From Luidia sarsii (taxonomy: Eukaryota > Echinodermata > Asteroidea > Paxillosida > Luidiidae), in contig OX465110.1 in the NCBI GenBank assembly GCA_949987565.1, forward strand, positions 4,264,061 through 4,328,060: 64,000 nt of DNA. Reading direction: 5' to 3'. Within the stretch, counting starts at the first letter, position 1. Every line of letters begins with the position of its first letter. The notes below the pieces were generated by a model that saw only the letters and a program-made list of their open reading frames with translations, searched no databases and had not been told where the DNA came from. Position numbers and translations under genes: made by a program. This document shows, in pieces, positions 9,901 through 19,795 of the stretch.

Positions 9901-10650
9901 AAAAACCTCAAGAACAACAAATGCGACCCGCCCACGCAAATCACACGCCTACGCAGAATAAGCTTCACAATATTACAACGCCAATCACTCGTTGACGAAC
10001 AATGATTGCGCTTGCCTCGACAGGCGTTGGTTGGTTGATGATGTTTCTTGCACGCATGCGGCCGACACAAAGCCCCCCCCCCCCCCACTCCTCCTGGCCT
10101 CCTTCTCCTCGGGCAATCTCGCGGGAACTGATTTTTTTGAGGGGATTGACTTATTATGGCCGCTGAGGGCGCTGTCTAGCTGAATGTCAGACTTTTTTGA
10201 GGCACTCTTGTCAGGCCTGATTATTGGCTGCGCCTGGCTGGAATTAACACGCAACTCTATGGGAACTGGCTGCAGCCGCTTGTTGACGACCTCCGTAGGC
10301 TCGAGTGCACTTTGAAGTCGTAGCCAATAAATTTGGACGCAGCCTTAGATTGGTTGATTTCTTTCTTTCATTATTCATTACATTTATTTACCGCAGGGTA
10401 AGCCCAAGCGGTATAAAACTGGTTTCCATTGGGGCCCTGCATACAGGTTGCAACCCACAGAATAAACTTCTTCTTTTTTAAAGACGAGATTGAGCCAGAT
10501 GTGGACTTTTCAAGGCTTACGTAGGTTGGTGGACCGGCTTCATAGGCTACAGCCTGAGGTAACCCACAAGTCCACGAGAAAAAACATGTACCGGCCCACA
10601 CTATAGAGGCATCCGTAAACAGTTTGAAGTCGTACATGAAGTTAACACTT
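9901..10650. other. Intron 1 sequence, nothing recognised
   Basis: This is mixed-composition DNA with a C run at 10075-10086. A minus-strand open stretch over 10371-10637 has no domain-like features and no phase 1 boundaries. Confidence 0.45.
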
Positions 10651-10653
10651 TGC

Positions 10654-10835
10654 CTTTGCCTTTGAGAAAGCTCCTGCTATAGGATCAATATAGGAAGGTT
10701 TGCGGTGACACCGTGTGTCAGGTCTCTTAAAGGAAGAGGTTTGGTTCTGAAAAGAACCTGAGTGGTAACTCGACGTTTCGACCAGTATGCTCTGGACGTC
10801 ATCTGCTCTGGCCGTCGAAACGTCAGGCCCTCGTC
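10654..10835. repeat. Composite of GACGTTTCGA-type repeat fragments
   Basis: TTTGCCTTTGAGAAAGCTCC (decayed GACGTTTCGATCC element) runs into GGTTTGCGGTGACACCGTG, GGTTCTGAAAAGAACC and AACTCGACGTTTCGACCAG, matching the 16.4 kb palindrome. It then ends in CGTCGAAACGTCAGGCCC. Confidence 0.65.
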
Positions 10836-11133
10836 ATGCCTCCTTTTTTTCGAAACCGCGGCTCCGGTTTAGTGGCTCAGGCATCGGGTTCATTTCTGAC
10901 ACCCATCGCCCGATAAAATTAAATTAAAAAGGGGCAACTACACTATACAGTGTACGTTGATTTTTTTTTTTTTTTAGAAATGCCCTTGTATTTGCCGACG
11001 ACTTTTGCCATGCCTCTCGACTGAACTCGCGAGCTCTGTGGTTGGTCTGGTGCCTCGTATCCAACGGCGGTGAATCCGCGCGAGGAGGACGCCTCCCTGG
11101 CGCGGCCCCCGACTAGAGCGTGACGACGCGCTG

Positions 11134-11145
11134 TGCGCATGCGCC
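11134..11145. promoter_or_regulatory. NRF1-like palindromic site in a CpG-rich patch
   Basis: TGCGCATGCGCC matches the NRF1 consensus and lies in a CpG-rich stretch (10990-11150) inside intron 1. No first exon was recognised next to it, so function is open. From 11161 to 12240 only G and C homopolymer runs (11416-11428, 11521-11565) stand out. Confidence 0.35.
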
Positions 11146-12243
11146 GTGTGGGCCCCTTTTTTTTTCAAGGTGAGACCTCTCGCGATCAAGGGCCAAGGCA
11201 ACTGGCAGTCCTGGATTTTTGTTTTTGAAAAAAAAAAAAGGTAAGAGTTTGTGTCATGACTGAGTGTCTGAGTCTGGCCCGGTTGGATCGCTTCACATTC
11301 CGCGACAGAGTCACACAATGCCGCGCCGCACCCGTATTTTGGGGGGCTTGTTTTGTTCTCCCGTCGGTTGCCGCGTTCGTGCTTGGCTGACCCGATCCCA
11401 ATCCGCCAAGTCCCCCCCCCCCCCCGCCATGAACCTGGGAAAAGCTCCTCGAAGAATTAGTCTGGCATTTTGGTATGGACACCTGGATAAGAAAAACAGC
11501 GTCTCGTTGCAACTTGTATTTTGGGGGGGGGGAGGGGGGTGGGATTTTTTTTTGGGGGGGGGACAATAGGCATATGCATGAAGGGCGCCCTCCTTCTTTA
11601 CGACATCGAGAGTCATTTCTCATAATTTATTGTAGACATTGAACATCTTCCGCTCCGTGTCCTTATCGTTTCTTCACCAACCCCTTTTAAGCTGGAACTC
11701 TCTCTCTCTCTCTATGCTGTAGGTATACTGCTGTTCAGTGGGTTTCATATCTGGTATAATCACTGCATCCTTGTCTACCTCGAGCTTGTTCTGGCTCTCT
11801 CCCTATACGATGCTATCTAGCATCACTATTCGCTTCCTTCCTATGGTGATCTTTGTCCCCTCTTGTCGTTCCTCGGTGTCATCTTTCAAAAGTCCTATCC
11901 ACTTCTTTTGCCACTCTCCGCAAGTTTTGATGGACTATTTTCCCCCCTCCTCTACTATTCTCAATCACTGTTGACTCTTTCAGTCTAACCCATCTTCTCT
12001 ATCAGTCCCCACATCTGAATTTCGAAACCGTCCAAGTCCTTTGATGGCAGTCTTCGTGGCCCCTGTCTCCGAAGTACACGCCACCGACGCAATCGCGTGG
12101 TTCTTTACATTTCTCTTGTTAAGATCTCTTGTTCGAGGTCTCTGGTGTGTAGGCCCCATCGGAAGGCCTGTTTCGCTGACCTGTAGAGGACCTCTTATCG
12201 ATAATAATTATGCGGACCGTTACACCACGGTCGCCGTTCCCCG

Positions 12244-12312
12244 TGACGTCAGCGTCCGTTACCCGTCGCCGATTGGTCCATTCGCCTCTCAGCTGCAAAG
12301 GGGCCATTTTGG
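12244..12312. promoter_or_regulatory. CRE + CCAAT + YY1-like cluster
   Basis: TGACGTCA (12244-12251), GATTGG (inverted CCAAT, 12271-12276) and GCCATTTT (YY1-like, 12303-12312) lie within 70 bases of CpG-rich DNA. This is the composition of a small invertebrate core promoter. It could be an internal promoter or enhancer of the hyalin-like gene or the promoter of an unrecognised transcript. Confidence 0.35.
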
Positions 12313-13335
12313 CCGAGCGAACCATGCTCCATATCCATAACAATATCCCAATATTCTGTGCCTGCAATGGCCGGCAGGCTTTGCCCGGCCTTGACCCGCT
12401 GGCGTTCCGTAATCTCTGGTCCCCGTGGGCCGCAGTGCAATTCTGACGCCGGCACAGGATCTATACCCCCTGGAATAAAGGTCCTATCGGACTAGGCACT
12501 GCACTGCCACTGAGACCAGTATAAGGGCTTAAGGCCCTGTCCTAAGCTCCTGGGTCAGCTAGCCTCCAATGCTTCCTGCCCTATTATTTCATCTTCTCTC
12601 AACCCGCAGCCAAAAGTCCCGACTTTCTTTAATCCTGCTCGGAAGTTCGCTAGACGGTCGGAGTAGTTTGGGTTCATTTTTCAGTCAAACGTGGGCTGAA
12701 ATTAGTTTTTGCACCGGGAAGCCCAAAGAGGGTTATAATACTTTGTGTGTGTTTTTGTATGTATGCGGGGAGTGGAGGGGGGGGGTTGTTGAAATTAACC
12801 GGCGTTCCACTGAATACTTTGTGCATGAAGTAAGAAAATAACGCTCGCTCAAGATAGAATCTGGCCGGGAGGAAATGCACCGAGCAATAATTGAACAACG
12901 TCGTCACTGGCTGGGTTTGTTCAGATTATTTTGTTGGAATCCTTATAAATACAAAATGTTGAACTTGAATAAGCAAACGAGGCCGCAGACTGCACGTGGG
13001 GGGGGGGGGGGGGCACGTCAGACGCATGACCACCCCCCCTCCCCTCCCACCAAGTTCACACTTTTTCTAAGTCAGTTTTTTTTTTGTACTTTTCAGCGGC
13101 GGGAAGAAAGGAACACTCCCTGTCGCAGGAACAGAATTGATGACCTAGATGAAAATAAAAGATCGCCAAATAACTAATCCTGAGTGACTAACCAATCGGA
13201 ATGAGATTGGGAATTCCGGTACATTATTTATGAGCATCCAGACACCGCCAAAATAAAGGGGGTAAAGAAAAACAAAATAGCAGGATTCGATTGTCACACT
13301 CCCACGCCTAATTTACCCCCAGGGTCCCCGTCATG
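12313..13335. other. Intron 1 sequence, nothing recognised
   Basis: Contains G homopolymer runs (12777-12786, 12999-13012) and no exon-like frame. Confidence 0.45.
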
Positions 13336-13427
13336 TTTCGTGGAGAAAGAGACGGATAGAGAGGAGGGGAGAAAGAGGGAGAGGGGGAGGGGAGGGGAGG
13401 GAGATAAAGGGAGAGGGGAGAGAATGG

Positions 13428-13458
<31 letters not shown>

Positions 13459-14262
13459 GGGGGAGGGGGAGAGAGAGCGAGAGCGAGAGACAGAGGGAGA
13501 GGGAGGGGGAGAGGGAGAGAGAAACAGAGACGGATAAAGGGGGAGAGAGAAAGGGGGAGAGAGGGTGAGAGAGGAGGAAGAAGAGGGGGAGAAAAAGAGG
13601 GGAAGAGAGAGAGGTGGAGAGAGAGAGAGGGATAGAGAGGGATATAGAGAGAAGGGGAGGTAGAATGAGAATGGGGGAGGCAGAGAGGCAGGGAAGGACA
13701 TAAAGGACATAGAGGGGGAGATAGTAAGGTAGAGGGAGAGGGAGAGGGAGAGGGAGATAGAAAGGGAAAGAGAGAGGGAGATGGAGAGGGAGAGGGAGAG
13801 GGAGATAGAAAGGGAAAGAGAGAGGGAGATGGAGAGGGAGAGGGAAAGAGAAAGGGAGAGTGAGAGGGAGAGGGAGAGGACGAAGGGAGAGGGAGAAGGG
13901 AGAGGGAGAGGGAGAGGGAGAGGGAGAGGGAGAGGGAGAGGGAGAGGGAGAGGGAGAGGGAGAGGGAGAGGGAGAGGGAGAGGGAGAGGGAGAGGGAGAG
14001 AGAGAGGGAGAGGGAGAGGGAGAGGGAGAGGGGTAGAGTGAGGGAGAGGGAGAGGGAGAGGGAGAGGGGGAGGGGGGAGAGGGGAGAGAGAGAGGGAGAG
14101 AGGGAGTGGGAGAGGGAGAGAGAAAGGGAGAGGGAGGGGACAGGGACAGGGACAGGGAGAGAGACAGGGAGAGGGAGAGGGAGAGAGAAAGGGAGACGGA
14201 GAGGGAGACGGAGACGGAGACGGAGAGAGAGAGGGGAGGGAGAGAGAGGGGGCAGAGAGGGG
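13336..14262. repeat. Long homopurine GGGAGA microsatellite
   Basis: About 0.9 kb of almost pure G/A on the plus strand, built from GGGAGA and GAGAGG units, with a very regular core at 13880-14030. On the transcribed hyalin-like gene it reads as pyrimidine. Long mirror-type purine tracts of this kind can form triplex DNA. Confidence 0.95.
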
Positions 14263-14428
14263 CTGCCACTGCGGAAAAAAAAGAACATTGTCTCATTCGC
14301 AAAGGCTCAATGGATGAAAGGAGGCGAAAGTACAAAGGCGAACCCAGCTCCCAGCGACAATTCGATACCCCTTAAATGTCTTTGGTAAACGTGTGTCTTT
14401 CAATCTCCATTCAATCTCTTTCGTGCCA

Positions 14429-14451
14429 TTAATCACCCTGGGGGTGATTAA
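14429..14451. repeat. Short perfect palindrome TTAATCACCC-TGG-GGGTGATTAA
   Basis: The 10-base arms are perfect around a 3-base loop, and after one mismatch the pairing resumes with TGCC/GGCA. Each arm contains TAATC/GATTA, the core bound by Otx/bicoid-class homeodomains. It lies between two tandem arrays. Confidence 0.6.
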
Positions 14452-14556
14452 AGGCATATTAAAGTTATGTCTAAGTGACTGACATTTGCTAGACACGCAG
14501 ACGTATAGAACGAAAGACTCGGCCAACTTTAATATAAAGGTCAGTGCTGTAGTCGA

Positions 14557-15060
14557 GTCCTTCCCTCCCGATTCCGATTCCAAGTCCGAGTCCTTGCTCT
14601 CCGAGTCCGAGTCATTGCCATCCGAGTCCGAGTCCTTGCTCTCCGAGTCCGAGTCCTTGCCATCCGAGTCCGAGTCCTTGCCATCCGAGTCCGAGTCCTT
14701 GCCATCCGAGTCCGAGTCCTTGCCATCCGAGTCCGAGTCCTTGCTCTCCGAGTCCGAGTCCTTGCCATCCGAGTCCGAGTCCTTGCTCTCCGAGTCCGAG
14801 TCCTTGCCATCCGAGTCCGAGTCCTTGCTCTCCGAGTCCGAGTCATTGCCATCCGAGTCCGAGTCCTTGCCATCCGAGTCCGAGTCCTTGCCATCCGAGT
14901 CCGAGTCCTTGCTCCCCAAGTCCGAGTCCTTGACATCCGAGTCCGAGTCCTTGACATCCGAGTCAAAGTCCTTGCCATCCGAGTCCGAGTCCTTGCCATC
15001 CGAGTCCGAGTCCTTGCCATCCGAGTCCGAGTCCTTGCCATCCGAGTCCGAGTCCGAGTT
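14557..15060. repeat. 21-bp minisatellite (GAGTCC-rich)
   Basis: About 24 units with the core GAGTCCGAGTCCTTGCC and variants CATCC or CTCTCC. The unit length is a multiple of three and lacks stop codons in several frames. Long Ser-Glu-Ser-Glu, Asp-Ser-Asp-Ser and Arg-Thr-Arg-Thr frames therefore stay open on both strands. None has splice sites of the right phase, so the array is not called coding. Confidence 0.95.
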
Positions 15061-16367
15061 CTTTTTCAAGAATTTCAAGCAGTGTTCTCGGTGGGACAAG
15101 TGCATTTATGATTTTTCACTGAAATCAGAGCTTGATTCTTTTTTAAAATGTGAGTCATGACTCAAGCAGACAGCTGGAGACAACTCATTGGTTGGAGACA
15201 ATTCATAAAAGGGACCTTGACATCATTTCAGCAGAGTATTTTTTTTTCGCAAAAGCCTCGCCCTGTCTCATTTTGTTTCGTACGCTATGTTGACAGGGTG
15301 CACGCGTACATGACTTGTTTAACCTTTATTCAAGCAAGACTTTCACCGCAGAGGAGTTAATTTTTAAATACGATGCCCCTTTTAAAAGTAACCGTCTTGG
15401 GAATAATTATCTTAAATACAATGGTGGTTTTTCTTTTTCAAAGTGCCATTTTGGATCCCTTCACTTAATACGGAAGCGAAGGCCCTGCCTAACTATACAT
15501 GGAGCTGCACCTTTTCAGGCAGTGACCAATGAACGCGGTCGAATGTATTGTATGGAAAACGACACGAAGGATATACTGTGCTGGTATTATACACTGCAAC
15601 GGAACTGTGTCAATCATGTGAAGAAGGAAGACAACTTGTTTGGGGATCGTGAATAATAACATTTTTTTCACTCTATCAAAGCTGGTGATTTTATAACTCC
15701 GCCATTACTGATCTCCGTCTTTTCATGATCAGCGTTAGTGGTCAACGCTGCGCTAGGCCCTATGCGACTGCTTAACTCGCTGACAAAATCCCCCAATTCG
15801 TGATTTCGCCAGCAAAGTTAGGCGTATGCGTAGTTTGCTTAAAAGAGCGCTGGTTCCGCAGGATGGATAACTGATGTGGTCCAGTTTGTTACGCCTGGCA
15901 CTAATTGAATCATGCGTAACCACACTAGTCAGCAATGCAAAGACTGCGAGCACTAGCTCGTCGAAATGTGGCCATGCACCATGGATAACTTCTTTTGGCA
16001 CTGCATTATGAAACACCCCATGCGCGTGCGCCTAGATTTACATGTACTTTCCGAATAATGGGGCATTCCATACGTTGTGCTTTGCGTAGCGTAAAGCAGA
16101 GTTTTAGACTATCTTCATGAAATGCAATTGACTTAAAATAAGGTAAACAATTCGTGAGGGTTTTGGGGGAGGACTTGGGCCGAGTCCTCGATATTAACCG
16201 AGTGCAGACTGTCCGGGTCCAGGTCCTTAAAAAAAAAAAACGGGACTCGAGTCTTTCATGTGCGAGGAGTTGACAAACTTTACTGGTAGTAAACTTGAAA
16301 GAAAACAAATTGCACACCAAATGTCGAAAACTATACTTACTGACTCGAGCAACCAAACATATATTAC
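15061..16367. other. Intron 1 sequence, nothing recognised
   Basis: AT-balanced unique sequence. A GAGTCC-like remnant lies around 16175-16260 (CCGAGTCCTCG, GGGTCCAGGTCC, GACTCGAGTC). An open frame at 15315-15656 on the plus strand has no recognisable domain. Confidence 0.45.
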
Positions 16368-16631
16368 GATAAATAGGTTTGCGGAGACACCATGTAAATT
16401 CTCTTTTGTGAGTAAGTGTGGTTCTGAAAAGAACCGGAGGAACTTGACGTTTCGAACAGTATGCTCTGCTCGTCTTCAGGAGAAGAGCAGACGAGCAGAG
16501 TATACTGTTCAAAACGTCGAGTTCCTCCGGTTCTTTTCAGAACCACACTTACTCACAAAAGAGAATTTACCTGGTGTCTCCGCAAACCTATTTATCCTGA
16601 TATTCTCACCATGCAAACCTTCAAATCTCAA
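16368..16631. mobile_element. Large near-perfect palindrome (foldback element)
   Basis: The left arm runs GATAAATAGGTTTGCGGAGA through CCATGTAAATTCTC, GGTTCTGAAAAGAACCGG and GACGTTTCGAACAG. The right arm is its inverse, ending CAAACCTATTTATC at 16597. The arms are about 105 bases around a centre near 16482. The outer segment ATTCTCACCATGCAAACC continues to 16631 and also appears at 9211-9230. Single-arm relatives lie at 9206-9341 and 10690-10835. Confidence 0.85.
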
Positions 16632-17300
16632 ACAGATATTAAAAACTCTAAACTTAAGAGGTCCTCGCGTTCTGAATCTATGGCAGAGCCCCTTCTAAAG
16701 GCATTCTGGCTTTGAGAATGGCCATGGCAGGTTCGAAAGGGCGCACGGTGCCACTAAACTGCTCAACACCCATGTATCTCAACACTTATGTAGGCCTATC
16801 TCAAATGAATCATTGTCGATGTATAGCAAACAGCTCAATGGTCTCTGTCGGGAAAAGGGCCTGTAATCTTCTGTGTTTTTTTGGTGGTTTTTTTTTTTCA
16901 TAACTGATGGGTCCATCGATTTGGGGATGGGTCCAACTGAAACGTGATTTGTGATCGATGGGTCGAGATCAATCCCTAACTATACGTGCACGCTTTGTCA
17001 TTCAAGTTTGCACGCGCCCAAAACGAAATTCGCCAGGTCCATGAAAGGACGCCGTGGATACTGTTCTGCGAATGGATGGTGATTCGTTCGTGAAAACGGC
17101 GACAAAAGGCGTACAATGGTATAGGCAAAGCCGAGCTGACACGCTTTGTTCTTCCACGAGTGCACCCTCTCTCTCCATGTGTACTACTAGTCCCACGGAA
17201 AGGTCGTTCATTCAAAGGCTCGTGAGAAGTTGGCCGCCACATTGGCAGCGATCAGAGTTTTTTTCTTCTGCAGCAGTCTCGTGCCGGTCAGTTTGTATCG

Positions 17301-17363
17301 TTTCATGTAAATCTGTGAACATTTCTGTTTTTCAATCTTACCAATGTTGTGTAAGGGCCTTAA
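17301..17363. mobile_element. Terminal fragment of a family P MITE
   Basis: CATGTAAATCTGTGAACATT, TTTTTCAATCTTACCAATG and TTGTGTAAGGGCCTTAA match the 3' end of the family P elements. Confidence 0.7.
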
Positions 17364-17394
17364 GCAAGGTTTGCCGTATTGGCAAAAAAAAACC

Positions 17395-17475
17395 CAAAAC
17401 GTCCAGGCAGCTTGGGCGGGATTTGAACCTACGACCCCTGCTTTCTATAGTGTAAACGTCTTAACAGCTACAAGG
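17395..17475 (-). repeat. tRNA-derived SINE fragment
   Basis: On the minus strand, CACTATAGAAAGCAGG is followed by GGTTCAAATCCCGCC, a pol III B box. The same two blocks with matching spacing occur at 48155-48200 on the plus strand. Confidence 0.6.
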
Positions 17476-17925
17476 CCGAGGGCGGTTGAGGTCGTGTGGT
17501 GGATTCGAGTTTGCCCGAGGTGCCTCTAAGGTTTTCAGCAGGCAATCGGGCAAAGCACTGACCTTACTGTACGGTATACAATCTTCGACGAAAAAAACTC
17601 TTAAATTAAATCTAAAACCGCTGATTGAAAACAAAACGGGTGCCGGCAATGAACAACCTCTCCAAAGTGTTTGATCGTTTCTACCAATGCTTAATCAATG
17701 CTTAATTGAAAGGCTAATTGTATTGACCGGTTTTTAAACGAAGCAGCGTTCTCCCGAAGGTGGACGTGTACATAATCCCATCGGTCCCTAGGTTGGCTTG
17801 CCGCCCATCCATTGGACGAAAGTGACCATGAATCGCGATTTGTTTTTCCCCAGAAGCCGCCACCGTGAGAGACGAGGGCGGGTGTACAATTCTGTACAAA
17901 AATGAACGAACGGAGCGGGACTTAC

Positions 17926-17992
17926 TCTGCGATGAGACGAGATGCACGCACAGGAGTCCGACCACGAGGACGATCAGCGCCGCTTGGGCCAT
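17926..17992 (-). CDS. First coding exon: signal peptide of the hyalin-like gene
   Basis: The ATG has a good context (purine at -3, G at +4). It encodes MAQAALIVLVVGLLC and continues HLVSSQ, a short n-region, a 12-residue hydrophobic core and a small-residue cleavage region. The exon ends CAGA|GTAAGT, phase 1, the phase every downstream exon uses. Joined to the EGF exon it gives Ser-Ser-Gln-Thr-Cys, so cleavage near Ser-Ser-Gln would release a protein starting at the EGF domain. The 10.4 kb intron between them is the main uncertainty, because a further phase 1 exon could have been missed. Confidence 0.78.
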
Positions 17993-18090
17993 GTCGTCGC
18001 CGGGAAGGGGGCTGGCGAAGGGAGCACGAAGGGACTGCTACGGGACCACCCCCCTCGGCAAAGGAGCCCGGGGCAACGAGACACCCCGCA

Positions 18091-18098
18091 AAAATATA
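18091..18098 (-). promoter_or_regulatory. Possible TATA element of the hyalin-like gene
   Basis: The minus strand reads GGTATATTTTTGC, 99 bases upstream of the signal-peptide ATG, which would give a leader of roughly 70 bases. It is a non-canonical TATA in otherwise GC-rich sequence. Confidence 0.3.
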
Positions 18099-18289
18099 CC
18101 GGCCGCACACCCGGCCCAGACGCGGAAACACTCTCTCCGCACGCAGCCCGCCACACGGCAACTTTGCGGTCCGTGTCTCTCTCTCTCTCGATGGCTCGAC
18201 AAACCAGAACAAGACAGGTCCACGACGGACGGGCGAACTTTCCGAAGTGTGGGGCTCGGCTGGTTGCGCTCTCTTGTCTTCCGCTCTCT

Positions 18290-18292
<3 letters not shown>

Positions 18293-18322
<30 letters not shown>
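18293..18322. repeat. CT microsatellite upstream of the hyalin-like gene
   Basis: An uninterrupted CT run about 300 bases upstream of the start codon on the minus-strand gene, with shorter runs at 18175 and 18345. From 18350 to 18910 nothing else is recognised. Confidence 0.85.
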
Positions 18323-18324
<2 letters not shown>

Positions 18325-18911
18325 CCAGCGCTTACCCCAGTTTGTCTCTCTCTCTCTCCCATTGCTTCACTCACGCCGCGCCCACATTTTCAAGAGGCGT
18401 TGTAGCGCGAACGAATGAGAGACGGCGGTCCACACAAAAGCAGCCCCCTCCCCCTTCCCCCCCCCCTCCCCTCACAACTCCATCGCCACCGCCACCACCG
18501 CCACCAACATCATTTCGGGCACTCCGCGCAAGTTCCACGGCAAGGACAGCGTTCCACTGTACCGACCCCCGCTAACAAAACACGGCCCAGGCATGGGAAA
18601 CGCACCGCTAATTGTAAGAAAACTTCGGTATGCATTGTCATTCAACAGTGGCAATATAAAAAAAACAAGTTCTCGTCAAACCTGCCATGGCAACTAACCA
18701 TGACAAAAACACATAATTATATACCGTACCCGGTGCCCCCTCCCCCTTCACTCCACTCCACACACACACACGTAGGCCTACATAACAATATCATGGAAGG
18801 TATATACCTATGGCACGGCCCGGTGCCTTGAATCAGCGATTCGACCAAATTATAATCTTGTTAGGGTTGAAAAACAAATGTGTGATCGGACACATATAGG
18901 AGTGAGCATCA

Positions 18912-19092
18912 TCCGGCCCGGTCGCGTTTTTTTTTTTCGTAGGAGGGTTAGGGGCAATTTTCATAAATTATCATAGATGGGCGTGTCGAATTATTTTTAA
19001 AGAAGATTACCACAGAAGAAGATTACCACACCCCATTTTTATGATAATTGCCCCTAACCCTCCTACGAAAAAAAAAAATTACGCGGCCTGGT
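18912..19092. mobile_element. Hairpin MITE with poly-T/GGAGGGTTAGGGGC arms
   Basis: The left arm holds a T run, CGTAGGAGGGTTAGGGGCAA and TTTTCATAA. The right arm is the exact inverse, TTATGATAATTGCCCCTAAC and CCTCCTACG followed by an A run. The GC-rich outer ends (GGCCCGGTCGCG and CGCGGCCTGG) also pair. The loop contains a direct repeat of AGAAGATTACCACA. Confidence 0.75.
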
Positions 19093-19181
19093 CTAAGGCG
19101 GAAGAAGGGGGGGGAGGGAGGGGGCGGGGTGAAGGTGGACTCTCACCGTGGCCCCGTTGAAGTCTGCGCCGTGAGCAAGGC

Positions 19182-19189
19182 TGACGTCA
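19182..19189. promoter_or_regulatory. CRE-type site TGACGTCA
   Basis: TGACGTCACATGGC lies in a GC-rich patch (19080-19260) about 1.2 kb upstream of the hyalin-like gene start. No exon was recognised beside it. Confidence 0.3.
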
Positions 19190-19390
19190 CATGGCACCGG
19201 AAGTGGGTAGACTCATACGGGTGCACGTGACAGTTCTGACTTGGCCTCGCCCCCAGTGCCAACACCCATTCCATTTTTTCCATGATGTAATTACAAACAA
19301 ACTGTAGCAGACTACTCACAGACTAAAAATATAATGACCTGCAATACATGAGTCTCAAAAGGTTAGAGGGCCTCACGTTTCCATTCTAGA

Positions 19391-19795
19391 AGTACCTTTA
19401 CCTTTGCCTTTGAGAAAGGTACCGCCTGCTATAGGATCAAAACGCCAGGTACTCCCAACGTTTGAGATTCATTTTTTTCCCCAGAGTACACAGTGCTGGC
19501 TTCAGTTTTGAGGTAGACAGACATTCCCCTCGCCTGAACAAATCAGAAATCGACCTAAAGTATTAGGTTCAGTGAAAAAAAAACTTGTTTCTCTTCCCCC
19601 CTCTTCTCACTTATCCATACCCTACTCCCGGCCCTTTCCTTTGATCTTACCCTATACCAGCTTTCCTCTTTGTCCTTTGTTTGTCATCCGTGTCATATTC
19701 ACACTCTATACCCCCTTCCTTCTTGTATCTGTTTTGTCCATGTCACTCTGCCTTTGAGAAAGGTCCTGCTAGGATCGAAACGTCAGGCTCACTCA
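19391..19795. repeat. Two fragments of the GACGTTTCGATCC repeat
   Basis: CCTTTGCCTTTGAGAAAGG with GGATCAAAACGCCAGG at 19391-19455, and TGCCTTTGAGAAAGGTCCTG with GATCGAAACGTCAGGC at 19747-19795. Confidence 0.75.

Larger units (their letters stand above)
1..17992 (-). other. Gene span: secreted EGF-CUB-HYR (hyalin-like) protein, 5' end inside the window, 3' end beyond base 1
   Basis: Nine coding exons read on the minus strand from 17992 to 67, and the last ends in a splice donor, so the gene continues outside the window. Domain order is signal peptide, one EGF, one CUB, then at least six HYR repeats, about 700 residues so far. All eight internal introns and the outgoing one are phase 1. Joining exons gives sensible junctions: Gln-Thr-Cys from signal peptide to EGF, and Val-Asp before every HYR. 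HYR domains are immunoglobulin-like adhesion modules, known from the sea urchin hyaline-layer protein hyalin and from many echinoderm secreted proteins. An extracellular matrix, adhesion or humoral role is inferred. No transmembrane segment is seen in this part. Intron lengths in gene order are about 10424, 1239, 950, 707, 271, 1101, 253 and 871 bases. Confidence 0.85.

Noticed and set aside
10371..10637. Minus-strand frame inside intron 1, on the host gene strand
   Set aside because: No acceptor/donor giving phase 1 and no cysteine pattern of EGF, CUB or HYR type.
14293..15160. Asp-Ser, Ser-Glu and Arg-Thr repeat proteins across the 21-bp array
   Set aside because: A 21-base stop-free unit keeps several frames open. 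No phase 1 splice sites connect it to the host gene.
15315..15656. 113-codon plus-strand frame
   Set aside because: No domain, no splice sites, AT-rich random composition; antisense within intron 1.
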